From the NCBI GenBank assembly GCA_020351875.1, contig CP070671.1, positions 1,046,103 through 1,110,102 on the forward strand: 64,000 nucleotides of DNA, written 5' to 3'. This DNA is from Chromatiales bacterium. GTDB lineage: Bacteria; Pseudomonadota; Gammaproteobacteria; Steroidobacterales; GCA-2729495. Below, piece after piece: positions 53,775-62,194 of the stretch (its first letter is position 1; every line of letters begins with the position of its first letter). The position numbers and the translations under genes were made by a program. The notes beneath the pieces are model-generated. The model searched no databases, had not been told where the DNA came from, and saw only the letters and a list, made by a program, of their open reading frames with translations.

Positions 53775-54065
53775 ATGGCGGCCTACCTGCTCGCAGTGTG
53801 CGATGTCACGAACCCGAACGAGAACTTCAAAAAATATATCGGCCGCTCGGCGGAGATGATTGCCAAGCACGGCGGTGAATACATCGTACGCGGCAAGCCG
53901 GCGCAGAACATCAAGGGCGAGCTGCTCGAGGGCAAGATTGTGATCCTCACCCAGTGGCCTTCCATGGATGCCCTGAACGGATTCCTGACCGACCCGGAGT
54001 ATGCGAACGAAGTGGCTCCGCTCCGCGATGGCACGGGCGACTACCACTTCGCCGCTTACGAGTAG
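53775..54065 (+). CDS. DUF1330 family protein
   Basis: This 96-residue protein begins MAAYLLAVCDVTNPNENFKKYIGRSAEMIAKHGGEYIVRG. It continues GKIVILTQWPSMDALNGFLTDPEY, a dimeric alpha+beta-barrel (DUF1330) pattern. It is a small cytosolic protein of unknown function. A GGAACCGGAGAG ribosome-binding region precedes the ATG. Confidence 0.9.
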   Translation: MAAYLLAVCDVTNPNENFKKYIGRSAEMIAKHGGEYIVRGKPAQNIKGELLEGKIVILTQWPSMDALNGFLTDPEYANEVAPLRDGTGDYHFAAYE

Positions 54066-54094
54066 GCATACGTCCACCGCTCGGGTCGCGTTTG

Positions 54095-54234
54095 CCCGCC
54101 CGGCCCGAGAGTCCGCCAGCGCTCCACCACCGAGGCTGCGTCCTATCCGCCTCGGCCGAGAGTCCGCCAACGCTCCACCGCCCAGGCTGCGTCCTACCCG
54201 CCCGGCCCGAGAGTCCGCCAGCGCACCGGCCAGC
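54095..54234. repeat. 51-bp tandem repeat, about 2.7 copies
   Basis: Units begin at 54095, 54146 and 54197. The shared core is CGAGAGTCCGCCAGCGCTCC, followed by AGGCTGCGTCCTA. The period of 51 is a multiple of three, but the region lies outside the two flanking genes (stop at 54065; the convergent PaaI-like gene ends at 54252). No stop-free gene with support covers it. It sits between converging gene ends. Confidence 0.8.
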
Positions 54235-54251
54235 TTGTCTCGCCTTAGCGC

Positions 54252-54656
54252 CTAGTCAGGCACCACCATGAACGTGGCCTCCGCCTCGGCCACCGTTTCG
54301 CCGTCGCGCAGCGCGAGTCCCTGAAGAATCGCCAGCGGTCCCTTGCTTTTCACCAGCCGGCCCTCCAGTTCCAGCGCCGTGCCAATGGCCACCGGTTTGC
54401 GGAACCGCACGTCACACTTGGCCGTGTGTGCGCGCTTGCCCTGCAGGAACAACCAGTTCGCCATCACGTCATCCAGCACGCTGAACAGGATGCCGCCGTG
54501 GCATTGCTGGTCGTAACCGCAGTGGTCCGGCCCCGGCGTGAATGACGCCCGGCAAATCTCACCGTCCATCCTGAACTCGATTCGCAGTCCGGTCGGGTTG
54601 TCCGGCCCGCACACGAAACACTTGTTCGCGTCCGGGCGTCCCCTGGCTTCGCTCAT
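54252..54656 (-). CDS. PaaI-family hotdog thioesterase
   Basis: This 134-residue protein carries CFVCGPDNPTGLRIEFRMDGE, CHGGILFSVLDDVMANWLF and CDVRFRKPVAIGTALELEGRL. This is the PaaI/YbgC-like single hotdog fold, where HGG..F..LDD.M holds the catalytic acid. It hydrolyses acyl-CoA or acyl-ACP esters; the substrate is unknown. Confidence 0.88.
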   Translation of the reverse strand: MSEARGRPDANKCFVCGPDNPTGLRIEFRMDGEICRASFTPGPDHCGYDQQCHGGILFSVLDDVMANWLFLQGKRAHTAKCDVRFRKPVAIGTALELEGRLVKSKGPLAILQGLALRDGETVAEAEATFMVVPD

Positions 54657-54731
54657 AAACGGGCTCCCGCAGGCAGCTCGTTGCGCGCCAGCCTGCCATC
54701 CCGCATTCTAAGTGACGCAAGGAGACCGAGC

Positions 54732-55166
54732 ATGGCCTACGACAACGACAATATCTTCGCGAAGATCCTGCGTGGCGACGCGCCGGCCCACACGGTGTAC
54801 GAAGACGACCACACGCTGGCTTTCCTGGACGTGATGCCGCAGGCGGACGGGCACACACTGGTGCTGCCGAAGACACCGGCCGCAAATATTTTCGACATCG
54901 ATCCCGGCGCGCTGGGGCCCCTGATGTGCACGGTGCAGACCGTTGCCAGGGGTGTCCGCGAGGCCTTTCCGGCCGACGGTATCCGCATCAGTCAGCTGAA
55001 CGGGCCGGCGGCCGGGCAAACCGTATTTCACCTGCACGTGCACATCATCCCGTGCCTGGAAGGCCGACCGCGCACGCCGCACGCTACCAACATGGCGGAT
55101 CCGTCGGTGCTCGCCGAGCATGCGGAGCAGCTGCGAGCGGCGCTGGATCGCCTGTCAGGCGCCTGA
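54732..55166 (+). CDS. HIT-family nucleotide hydrolase
   Basis: This 144-residue protein begins MAYDNDNIFAKILRGDAPAHTVYEDDHTLAFLDVMPQADGHTLVLPK. The histidine triad is GQTVFHLHVHIIPCLEG. It resembles HINT-type purine nucleoside phosphoramidases. ATG 54732 is the family start, preceded by AAGGAGACCGAGC, a strong ribosome-binding site. Confidence 0.93.
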   Translation: MAYDNDNIFAKILRGDAPAHTVYEDDHTLAFLDVMPQADGHTLVLPKTPAANIFDIDPGALGPLMCTVQTVARGVREAFPADGIRISQLNGPAAGQTVFHLHVHIIPCLEGRPRTPHATNMADPSVLAEHAEQLRAALDRLSGA

Positions 55167-55186
55167 GCAACCCGAAGCAGCAGTTC

Positions 55187-55723
55187 ATGTTTCGAAGCGT
55201 ATTTTTCATCGTCATCTTGCTAGGCTCGACCATTGCCCAGGCGGATGCGAATCGCGGCGAACTGGGCGGCTTCCGCCTGGGCGATGCCTACGCGCTCGAC
55301 GATGATTCCGCCTGGACCACGGCCGCGGACAGGTCTTTGAAGATCGCTGCCACAGCGGCGACGAAACCCGCAGACATCGACATGGTCTATCTCTATGCCA
55401 CGCCCGCATCGCACACGATTGGCAAGATCGTGTACCACAGTGATTTCGACTCGCTGGGTGAAGCCGAGCAGGCCGCGGAAAAGTATCGCGCGCAGCTTGA
55501 AAGCGATTACCCGGACTGGGAGCGGCTGCGGGCGCCGATACCCATGGGCAAGGCGGGCGGTGCAATGGTCAGCCGCCTGCGCAATGGGCCGCATGCGCTG
55601 ATTGTGTTCTACCGCGGCACGGCAGACGGCGCCGAGCTGGCCGTGGAGCTGGAATACGAATCCGCGTCGCCGGAACGCAAAGCCTGGAAGCAGCAACTCA
55701 AGCAGGAACTCGGTGCCCCGTGA
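55187..55723 (+). CDS. Exported protein of unknown function
   Basis: This 178-residue protein has a signal peptide (MFRSVFFIVILLGSTIAQAD). The mature domain is small and mixed, with GGFRLGDAYALDDDSAWTT, HTIGKIVYHSDFDSLGEAEQAAEKYRAQLESDYPDW, ALIVFYRGTADGAELAVELEYESA. I do not recognise a family. It lies 20 bases after the HIT gene and overlaps the next gene by GTGA, so it is probably part of a three-gene unit. Confidence 0.7.
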   Translation: MFRSVFFIVILLGSTIAQADANRGELGGFRLGDAYALDDDSAWTTAADRSLKIAATAATKPADIDMVYLYATPASHTIGKIVYHSDFDSLGEAEQAAEKYRAQLESDYPDWERLRAPIPMGKAGGAMVSRLRNGPHALIVFYRGTADGAELAVELEYESASPERKAWKQQLKQELGAP

Positions 55724-56154
55724 CCGACGCGCCAAGAATGGACACCAGGTTCAGCGGCCTGTATGTGGCCATCATCAGCCTCGTCGTAGCCTTCACTGCG
55801 CTGGGCTACAACACCTGGCGCAACGAACAGTCGGAGTTCAACCGCAATATCCGGCGTGCGGGTTTTGAAATGCTCGTGCACATCTCCGCCCTCCAGCGCG
55901 TCACTTACCTGGCGCATTTTGAAATGGACCGGGAGGGCGGCAACCCGCGCAACGGGTGGGTAGAAGTGCTCGTGTTGCGCGATCTCTCGATGCTGATGCC
56001 CGACACCAGCGCGCTGCGGGCGGAAGCACTCTACCGGGCGTGGAACGACAACTGGCGCGGCCTGGGGGAAGACGATCTGGCCGTGGCCGCCATCGACCAG
56101 GCCATCGACAACCTGCGCAAGGACGTGGTCGCGATACTCGAGTCGCTGGACTGA
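55720..56154 (+). CDS. Membrane-anchored protein of unknown function
   Basis: This 144-residue protein begins with GTG. One N-terminal helix (GLYVAIISLVVAFTALGYNTWRNE) leads into a helical region, ARRAGFEMLVHISALQRVTYLAHFEMDREGG and DDLAVAAIDQAIDNLRKDVVAILESLD. It resembles small periplasmic four-helix proteins. It is translationally coupled to the upstream exported protein. The family is not recognised. Confidence 0.7.
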   Translation: MTDAPRMDTRFSGLYVAIISLVVAFTALGYNTWRNEQSEFNRNIRRAGFEMLVHISALQRVTYLAHFEMDREGGNPRNGWVEVLVLRDLSMLMPDTSALRAEALYRAWNDNWRGLGEDDLAVAAIDQAIDNLRKDVVAILESLD

Positions 56155-56163
56155 CGCGTTGCG

Positions 56164-56682
56164 ATGGGCGAGGGCCGCATTCGGCTGCAGACGGTGGTCT
56201 CGGGCGGACAGACCGGCGTGGACATCGCGGCATTGCGCGCCGCACGGGATGCGGGGCTGGCGATTGGCGGCTGGTGCCCGCCGGACCGGTGCAACGAAGC
56301 CGGACCGATTCCGGAAGACTTCGCCCTGCGCGCCACGCCGGCGGAACGCAGCCCGGCGGCGACGCACGTGCCGCGCTCCATGCGCACCGAGTGGAATGTC
56401 CGCGATGCCGATGCCACCCTGCTGCTCTTACCGGCGTCAGCGGATACCACCGACCCCGGCACCTGGTGGACCGCCCAGTGCGCCGAAACCTACGGGCGGC
56501 CGCTGCTGCAACTGGACCCGGTGGCCCCCGATAGCGCCAGTGCGCTCCTGGACTGGCTCGCAGCTGGTGCCTTCCGGACCCTGAACGTGGCCGGGCCGCG
56601 CGAGTCCACCGCGCCCGGCATCGAAAGCCGGGTCTACGACTGCTTGTTGTCTGCCTTCCGGCGCGCGGTGACCGACGCTTAG
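56164..56682 (+). CDS. Putative molybdenum (Moco) carrier protein, YpsA/Rossmann-like
   Basis: This 172-residue protein begins with the nucleotide-binding-type LQTVVSGGQTGVDIAALRAARDAGLAIGGWCPPDRCNEAGPIPEDF. RTEWNVRDADATLLLLPAS follows. This is the molybdenum carrier family (similar to Volvox/Chlamydomonas MCP and the SLOG/LOG-like folds), which binds molybdenum cofactor or nucleotide ligands. The ligand is not proven. It lies 9 bases after the previous gene. Confidence 0.8.
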   Translation: MGEGRIRLQTVVSGGQTGVDIAALRAARDAGLAIGGWCPPDRCNEAGPIPEDFALRATPAERSPAATHVPRSMRTEWNVRDADATLLLLPASADTTDPGTWWTAQCAETYGRPLLQLDPVAPDSASALLDWLAAGAFRTLNVAGPRESTAPGIESRVYDCLLSAFRRAVTDA

Positions 56683-56704
56683 TGCTGGCCGGGCGCGCCC
56701 GGAC

Positions 56705-57589
56705 CTAGCCTTCGCGTTCCTTGTTCAGGCGCTCGATGAATTCCACGTCGACTTCGCTGATGCCTTCTTCCAGTGCGCGCTTGATGATGCCCTTCAGCGC
56801 GGTCTTCACGAACGGGCGCGGAATCCCGGTGAGCTGCTTGCAGGCTTCGCGGGTGAACTGCACCTCCGGGTTCAGGCGGTTCGCCTCGTAGAGTATCGAC
56901 TCTTCCTTCGGGCCCTTGTCCGTCGGCGTGGGAAACCAGAACGGTTTTCTGATCTCCGTGAACCAGAACTTTGCGCCGTCCCGAAAGCCGAAGGTGATGG
57001 GCATGTTCGGCATACGTGTCGTGCCGTCTTCGATGTTCTTCGCCCAGGTTTCCTTCAGCAGGATGTTCTCCATGCGCAGAATCAGGTACTCGGGGGTCTT
57101 GCCGTCATCGCGGATGTGTTGCTCCTGGTCCAGGCTGCACTCGTAAACCTGGAAGGCCTCCTTCAGGATTTTCGGCATCCGCTTGCCGTCGGACTCCCGG
57201 CCAGGGGTCGGGCTGTCCACCAGCGTGTAGGGGTTGTCCTTCATCTTCTCTTCGGTCGTCTGCCCCGGGTACCCGAGGCTCACGATCTTCTTCAGATGTC
57301 GGCGGTTGAATTCCACGAAGTTCAGCGCGCACTTGCCGGTACGCTTTACGTTGCGATCGGTATTGGAACCCTGGCGACTGATGATCATGACCGCGCGTCC
57401 GCCGATGATCTCGAAGGGAAAGGTCAGCTGATAAGGACCGATGTTGGTTTCCCCGTCCTCGCTGACCGTGGTCACCAGCGAAAAAGACGAGGGCCAGTAG
57501 GAACTGGCCTGATACCAGTTGTCCCGCATCGGGCTGTTGACGAAAGACTCGTTTGCCGTACTGCGGCGGAAGCGGTCGAGAAAGCTCAT
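56705..57589 (-). CDS. Flavin reductase-like (FMN split-barrel) protein
   Basis: This 294-residue protein carries NWYQASSYWPSSFSLVTTVSEDGETNIGPYQLTFPFEI, AVMIISRQGSNTDRNVKRTGKCALNFVEFNRRHLKKIVSLGYPG and PEYLILRMENILLKETWAK. It matches the flavin reductase-like FMN-binding split barrel, in a longer form than the usual 160-200 residues. ATG 57589 is used. It is possibly an FMN-dependent oxidoreductase; the substrate is unknown. Confidence 0.78.
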   Translation of the reverse strand: MSFLDRFRRSTANESFVNSPMRDNWYQASSYWPSSFSLVTTVSEDGETNIGPYQLTFPFEIIGGRAVMIISRQGSNTDRNVKRTGKCALNFVEFNRRHLKKIVSLGYPGQTTEEKMKDNPYTLVDSPTPGRESDGKRMPKILKEAFQVYECSLDQEQHIRDDGKTPEYLILRMENILLKETWAKNIEDGTTRMPNMPITFGFRDGAKFWFTEIRKPFWFPTPTDKGPKEESILYEANRLNPEVQFTREACKQLTGIPRPFVKTALKGIIKRALEEGISEVDVEFIERLNKEREG

Positions 57590-57790
57590 GAATGCTGGCA
57601 CCAGGGTTAAGACCCGCGGCGAAGTCTAGTGCCATCGCGGCACGGAACTAAACCTTCGCGCTCGCTGCGCCTGCCGGACAGCCGAGCTGTCCGGCAGGCG
57701 GCGGCGCGCCGGCAGCGCTCTGCTAAAATTGACCTCATAGACGCAAGGCGACAGCAGATTGATCGCCGCTGCAAACGGAGACACATTGCA

Positions 57791-58051
57791 ATGAACCGAC
57801 GAGATTTCGTGGCCCGCCTGGGCGGGACCGTGGCCGCCGGCGGCGCGGCGGTTGCCAGCGCGGCGGCGGTATCGCGCGACAGGGCCCTGGACGGGGCGGA
57901 GTTGTTGCGCCGGGAGATGAAGGCGCTGAACGACCGGCTCGACAACGTGGCCGAGTCGCACAAGCGCCTGTTTCGCGCCCTCGTGACAGTGGCCGCCGTA
58001 TCCACCGGCATGGATGTCCTGAACTTGCTGAAGGGAGATCTGTTCAGCTAG
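57791..58051 (+). CDS. Small protein with a twin-arginine signal, unknown function
   Basis: This 86-residue protein begins MNRRDFVARLGGTVAAGGAAVASAAAVSRDRALDG, with an RRDF motif and hydrophobic stretch resembling a Tat signal. A helical, possibly coiled-coil segment follows (AELLRREMKALNDRLDNVAESHKRLF), and then a second hydrophobic stretch (ALVTVAAVSTGMDVLNLL). The rest is too short to host a cofactor domain. The family is not recognised. It is preceded by a GGAGAC site. Tat machinery is encoded at 50845-52191. Confidence 0.65.
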   Translation: MNRRDFVARLGGTVAAGGAAVASAAAVSRDRALDGAELLRREMKALNDRLDNVAESHKRLFRALVTVAAVSTGMDVLNLLKGDLFS

Positions 58052-58067
58052 CGCGCAGCGATATCGC

Positions 58068-58400
58068 TCAGCCTTTCCGGTAGAATTTCAACCGGACCTT
58101 TTCCACCGTGACCAGCCCCACTTCCAGGGCCTGGTCCACCAGGGGCAGAAACGCCTCGATCTTCTCGGGCGTGTCCACCATTTCCACGACCAGCGGCAGG
58201 TCCACCGACAGCCGCAGGACGCGGGCGGTGTGCAACTTGCTGTCGGCGCCATAGCCTTCCAGTCCGCGCAGCACCGTTGCTCCGGCCAGGCCCTGGCGGT
58301 GGGCCTCCGATACGAGCCACTGGTGCAGCGGTTCGTCGCCGTAGCGATCCTTCTCGCCGATAAAGATGCGCAACAGCAGCCCGTCAGTCAGGTTCATCAT
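58068..58400 (-). CDS. DUF190 family protein
   Basis: This 110-residue protein has LLLRIFIGEKDRYGDEPLHQWLVSEAHRQGLAGATVLRGLEGYGADSKLHTARVLRLSVDLPLVVEMVDTPEKI, the full DUF190 (PII-like) pattern. DUF190 genes frequently lie next to crcB/fluC, as here (6 bases after). A role in fluoride tolerance is inferred from that association only. Confidence 0.9.
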   Translation of the reverse strand: MMNLTDGLLLRIFIGEKDRYGDEPLHQWLVSEAHRQGLAGATVLRGLEGYGADSKLHTARVLRLSVDLPLVVEMVDTPEKIEAFLPLVDQALEVGLVTVEKVRLKFYRKG

Positions 58401-58406
58401 GATTCC

Positions 58407-58790
58407 TCACAGGAAGCGCGCCCCCACATAACCCACCGTGGCAGCCGTGAGTCCGAGCACTGTCTGCAGCACCACGTTGACTCCGGCGCGAAGCAGGGCG
58501 CCGTCCTGCATCAGGCCCAGGGTTTCAAAGGCGAAGGCCGAAAAGGTGGTGAACCCGCCCAGCACACCGATCATCAGGAAGGCGCGCTGGCCCGGATCCA
58601 GGACCTGGCGGTAGTCGGCCAGTCCGCCGATCAGCCCGATCAGCAGGCAACCCAGGACATTCACTACCAGCGTGCCGACCGGAAACTGGCTCCACCCCGT
58701 CATCCGCTGCGCCCAGCCACCCACGGTGAAACGCAGCACCGAACCGATCGCACCGCCCAGCGCGACCCAGGCAAGGACTCTCAGCTCCAA
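58407..58790 (-). CDS. crcB: Fluoride channel FluC/CrcB
   Basis: This 127-residue membrane protein has four helices. ALGGAIGSVLRFTVGG is followed by PVGTLVVNVLGCLLIGLIGG and the pore motif GGFTTFSAFAFETLGLMQDG. It exports fluoride as an antiparallel dimer. No ATG is available in frame; TTG 58790 gives the usual N-terminus and has a GGTGGG-like site upstream. The extension toward 58964 lies in the deacetylase-family gene. No fluoride riboswitch is seen upstream. Confidence 0.9.
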   Translation of the reverse strand: MELRVLAWVALGGAIGSVLRFTVGGWAQRMTGWSQFPVGTLVVNVLGCLLIGLIGGLADYRQVLDPGQRAFLMIGVLGGFTTFSAFAFETLGLMQDGALLRAGVNVVLQTVLGLTAATVGYVGARFL

Positions 58791-58812
58791 CTGCCCACCT
58801 GTGCGACGAAGG

Positions 58813-59583
58813 TCATTGCGCGGCGAGCATCTGCTGGCCGCGAATGATCGCCCGCACCGGCACCAGCTCGATGCCTTCGTCCGCCAGTCGCGGCAGTGAG
58901 CGTTCCAGGAAATCCAGCGTGCCCGGCCGCGGGTGACCAATGGCCACCGCCTCACCGTGCACACGGGCCAGGTTCTTCAGCCGGTCGAACTGCGCGGCAA
59001 TTGCGCGGGGGTCGGGATCATCGTCCAGGAAGACATCGCGCCGCGTCGCCGGCACGCCATATTCCAGCGCCATTTGCAGCGCGACACTCGCCGCCGTGGT
59101 GCGGCTGTCGACGAAGAACAGGTCGCCGCGCTGGTCGAGTTCACGCATCAGCCAGGACATGTGTCCCGGGTGTTGGGTAATCAGGCTGCCCATGTGGGTA
59201 TTCACGCCGGTTACGTGCGGGACCGAGGCGAGGTTGGCGCCGAGGATGCGGGAGAACTGACCCCGCGACAGGTTCAGCTCGATGTTGCCGATGCCCCTGG
59301 CGTTGTCGTTTTGTACCGGTTCCAGCGGCAGGTGCAGCAACACCTCCTTGCCGGAGTCATTGGCCAGGTTCGCCAGGTAGGCCGCGTGTGGTGTGTGGGG
59401 CAGAATCGCAAAAGCCACCGGACCCCGCAGCGCGGCGGTCCGCTCACCGGCTCCGCGGAGATTGCCAAGGTCGTCGATGATCACCGCGATGCGTGGCTCC
59501 GCGAACGCGGCTCCCGCACCCAGCAACAACAGGGATAGGCCGACGAGGCGGAACAGGGTGGGCCAGCGGTTCTCGTCGGCCAT
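58813..59583 (-). CDS. Divergent polysaccharide deacetylase family protein (YibQ-like)
   Basis: This 256-residue protein has a signal peptide (LVGLSLLLLGAGAAFAE). It continues PRIAVIIDDLGNLRGAGERTAALRGPVAFAILPHTPHAA, EVLLHLPLEP, GVNTHMGSLITQH and FFVDSRTTAASVALQMA, and ends with AVAIGHPRPGTLDFLERSLPRL. This is the divergent polysaccharide deacetylase family, usually encoded after envC and ctp. It acts in the periplasm; peptidoglycan or glycan deacetylation is inferred. Confidence 0.9.
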   Translation of the reverse strand: MADENRWPTLFRLVGLSLLLLGAGAAFAEPRIAVIIDDLGNLRGAGERTAALRGPVAFAILPHTPHAAYLANLANDSGKEVLLHLPLEPVQNDNARGIGNIELNLSRGQFSRILGANLASVPHVTGVNTHMGSLITQHPGHMSWLMRELDQRGDLFFVDSRTTAASVALQMALEYGVPATRRDVFLDDDPDPRAIAAQFDRLKNLARVHGEAVAIGHPRPGTLDFLERSLPRLADEGIELVPVRAIIRGQQMLAAQ

Positions 59584-59600
59584 CGTTTGCGATCGATCGC

Positions 59601-60863
59601 CTACTGGGCCTTGCTATGCATCACGCGGCCACCGCGCAACAGCTCCAGCGCCTGGCGCAGCTGGCCGTCTTTCTGCAGCAGCGCCTCACCTGCTTCCGTG
59701 CGATGGCTGGTGGCGGCGGCGAGCGCATCTTCGAGGCTGGTGTCCGCCAGCGCCGTGTCCGGCGTGATGCCCTGCCCCTGGATCGTGGCGCCTGACGGCG
59801 TGTAGTAATGCGACGTCGTGAGCTTGATTGCCCGGCCGTTAGACAGCGGCATTACTGTTTGCACGGAGCCCTTGCCGAAGGTCTTCTCGCCGGCGATCAG
59901 CGCGCGGTCGTTGTCCTGCAGTGCGCCCGCCAGGATTTCCGACGCCGACGCCGACCCGGCGTTCACCAGCACCACGATCGGCGCGCCGTCCAGCAAATCG
60001 CCTGGTCGCGCCTCGTGGCGGAAACTCGCATCGCGGCCACGCCCGCTCGCGGTTACGATCACACCGCTGTCCAGGAACGCGTCGCTGATTTCCACCGCGC
60101 TCTCCAGCACGCCGCCCGGGTTGTTGCGCAGGTCGATGACCAAACCGTCGAGCTCGACGGGGCTCGCGCGCTCCAGGGACTTGATGGCCTTGCGCAGGTC
60201 CTTGTAAGAGGTCTCGCTGAAATGCGTGATGCGAACGTAGCCGTAACCGGGTGTCAGCAATTCGGAACGCACGCTGCGCACCTGCACGTGGCTGCGAATA
60301 AGCTGAAATTCCAGCGGGCCGGGCTCACCTTCCCGGGCCACTGTCAGTGCTACCCGCGTGCCTGGCTTCCCGCGCATGCGATTGATGGTTTCGCCGAGAC
60401 TGTCCGCGTCCAGCTGCACGCCGTCGATGCTGAGAATGACGTCGCCGGCCTCTAAACCCGCACGGTCGGCCGGTGTGCCTTCAATTGGCGCCACGACCAC
60501 GACTTCGCCTTCTGCGGTGTTCACTTCCAGCCCCACCCCGGAGTAGTTACCGGTGGTGCTGATGCGAACTTCTTCATACTCCGTGGAATCCAGGAACTGA
60601 GAGTGCGGGTCCAGGTCCATGACCATGCCGCGCACGGCCGCTTCCATCAGTTGCCGGTCATCGACGGGTTCGACGTATTCCTGCTTGACCCGCTCGAGCA
60701 CCTCGGCGAGCAGCCGAGCCTCGTCCCACGGCAGGGGTTCGCTGGCCTCGTCCAGGGGCTCCTGCACGTCCCGCTGGGCCAGCACGCCGCCGCCCAGCGA
60801 CAGGCTGAAGCCAAGGACGGTGCCGACGATCAGCACCAGGAAACTCCGGAATTTCAATGACAT
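59601..60863 (-). CDS. C-terminal processing peptidase, S41 family
   Basis: This 420-residue periplasmic serine protease has an N-terminal signal anchor (SFLVLIVGTVLGFSLSLGG). The PDZ domain holds NYSGVGLEVNTAEGEVVVVAPIEGTPADRAGLEAGDVILSIDG. The catalytic domain has LVIDLRNNPGGVLESAVEISDAFL, nucleophile serine in VLVNAGSASASEILAGAL and general-base lysine in GEKTFGKGSVQTVMPLS. It resembles CtpA. The ATG at 60863 is chosen (a TTG lies just before). Confidence 0.92.
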   Translation of the reverse strand: MSLKFRSFLVLIVGTVLGFSLSLGGGVLAQRDVQEPLDEASEPLPWDEARLLAEVLERVKQEYVEPVDDRQLMEAAVRGMVMDLDPHSQFLDSTEYEEVRISTTGNYSGVGLEVNTAEGEVVVVAPIEGTPADRAGLEAGDVILSIDGVQLDADSLGETINRMRGKPGTRVALTVAREGEPGPLEFQLIRSHVQVRSVRSELLTPGYGYVRITHFSETSYKDLRKAIKSLERASPVELDGLVIDLRNNPGGVLESAVEISDAFLDSGVIVTASGRGRDASFRHEARPGDLLDGAPIVVLVNAGSASASEILAGALQDNDRALIAGEKTFGKGSVQTVMPLSNGRAIKLTTSHYYTPSGATIQGQGITPDTALADTSLEDALAAATSHRTEAGEALLQKDGQLRQALELLRGGRVMHSKAQ

Positions 60864-60983
60864 CGGAGACAAAATCTGATGATACCGCCAAAAACCTTAG
60901 CACACGGTGGCGAGACTATACATTGACACGAGCCCGGATTCGCGGCCCCTGACCTCGGGAACTTATCCCACTGCATCAGGTAC

Positions 60984-62123
60984 TTATCGCCGAATCCACC
61001 GCTTCGGGTCCACGGGCTTGCCGTCTTTGCGGATTTCGAAGTACAGGCCGGCTTCGGCCTGCCCGCCGGTATCGCCCACGTGGCCCAGCACTTCGCCCGG
61101 CGCCACCCACTCGCCCACATCGCGCACCAGGTCCTGGTTGTGACCGTAAAGGGTCATATAGCCGTCACCGTGATCCACCACGATCAGCAGTCCCATGCCG
61201 TTGAGCCAGTCGGCAAAGACCACCCGGCCGTAATGCACCGCGCGCACGTCGCTGCCGGCGCGCGCAGCCAGCAGGGTCCCTTCCCAGCGCAACCCGCCGT
61301 CGGCCCGCGGCTGGCCGAAGCGGTGGCGGGCCCGGCCGTCGGCGGGCCACGCCAGCTGCCCGCGTCGCTCGGCAAAGGGCTCCGCGCCCCCGAGGCTCAG
61401 TTCGGCCAGGGCCTCGCGCAGTTCCTTCACCAGGGCTTCGAGGTCGGCGGCCTGTTTGCGCAGCTGTCCCAGTTCGCCCTGGCGACCCTGCAGCTCCTGC
61501 TCCAGCTTTTTCAGCGCCGTCGCCCGCTCCGCTCGTGACGCGTCCAGCTGCGCGACGCGCTCGCGCTGCTCTGCCTGCAGTTTTTCCAGGCGTTCGCGTT
61601 CGGCGGCCACGGCGGCCACGGTAGCGGCGAGCTCGGCAAGCGTCTGGCGCACGGACTCGATCAGGCTGCTGCGTTGCCGGGTCAGGTAGCCGTAGTAGAC
61701 GAACTGCCGACCGGCGTCGACCGGGTCCTGCTGGCTCAGCACCAGCCGCAACCATTCTTCCCGCCCGCTCATGTAAGCCATGCGCAGCTGCTCTGCGAGC
61801 ACTGCCTGCTCGCCGGCCAGGCGGAGCCGCCCCCGACTCTCTTCCGCCTGCAGCCTGGCGAGTCGCTGCACGGCCTGTTCGCGCTCCTGACTCACGGCCT
61901 GCAGGCGTCGGTTGGCTTTCGCTGCCGCCACCTCAGCATCGCGCAACGCGCGCTGCGTTTCGCTCCGATCGGCGACGGAACGTTGCACCACTTGCTCCAG
62001 CGCCTGGATCTGTTCGCGCACCCGGTCCAGTTCCAGCTCGGCCGTCGCGGCATCCTGTTCGGCGACGACCCTGCTGGTGCCGAGCAGGCACAGCGCTAGC
62101 AGAATGGCGGGCGAAAACCTCAT
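60984..62123 (-). CDS. envC: Murein hydrolase activator EnvC
   Basis: This 379-residue protein has a signal peptide (ILLALCLLGTSRVVAE) and a long coiled coil (about residues 27-250: ELELDRVREQIQALEQVV to LVKELREALAELS). The C-terminal LytM-like M23 domain carries GDGYMTLYGHNQDLVRDVGEWVAPGEVLGHVGDTG and GLYFEIRKDGKPVDPKRWI. In EnvC this domain lacks zinc and activates amidases AmiA/AmiB at the septum; the sequence LYGHN..LV is retained but only the last of the zinc ligands is clear by eye. It heads the envC-ctp-deacetylase-crcB-DUF190 minus-strand set. Confidence 0.9.
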   Translation of the reverse strand: MRFSPAILLALCLLGTSRVVAEQDAATAELELDRVREQIQALEQVVQRSVADRSETQRALRDAEVAAAKANRRLQAVSQEREQAVQRLARLQAEESRGRLRLAGEQAVLAEQLRMAYMSGREEWLRLVLSQQDPVDAGRQFVYYGYLTRQRSSLIESVRQTLAELAATVAAVAAERERLEKLQAEQRERVAQLDASRAERATALKKLEQELQGRQGELGQLRKQAADLEALVKELREALAELSLGGAEPFAERRGQLAWPADGRARHRFGQPRADGGLRWEGTLLAARAGSDVRAVHYGRVVFADWLNGMGLLIVVDHGDGYMTLYGHNQDLVRDVGEWVAPGEVLGHVGDTGGQAEAGLYFEIRKDGKPVDPKRWIRR

Positions 62124-62163
62124 CGCGCCGGGAGTGTAACGCGGCGCGGTCGCCGGGCAGGGT

Positions 62164-62169
62164 TATAAT
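62164..62169 (+). promoter_or_regulatory. Probable -10 element for the rhodanese-grxC-secB unit
   Basis: A perfect TATAAT lies 26 bases before ATG 62195, in the short region between divergent envC and the rhodanese gene. A good -35 at 17 bases is not seen (the corresponding bases are GC-rich), so the call rests on the -10 alone. Confidence 0.35.
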
Positions 62170-62194
62170 CCGCGCCCCGCCGCAGGACCCGCCC

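Noticed and set aside
54095-54234. CRISPR-like array
   Set aside because: Units are contiguous tandem repeats with no unique spacers.
58791-58964. Fluoride riboswitch or N-terminal extension before crcB
   Set aside because: The stretch is the 3' end of the deacetylase-family gene; no fluoride aptamer motif was seen and the extension is not FluC-like.
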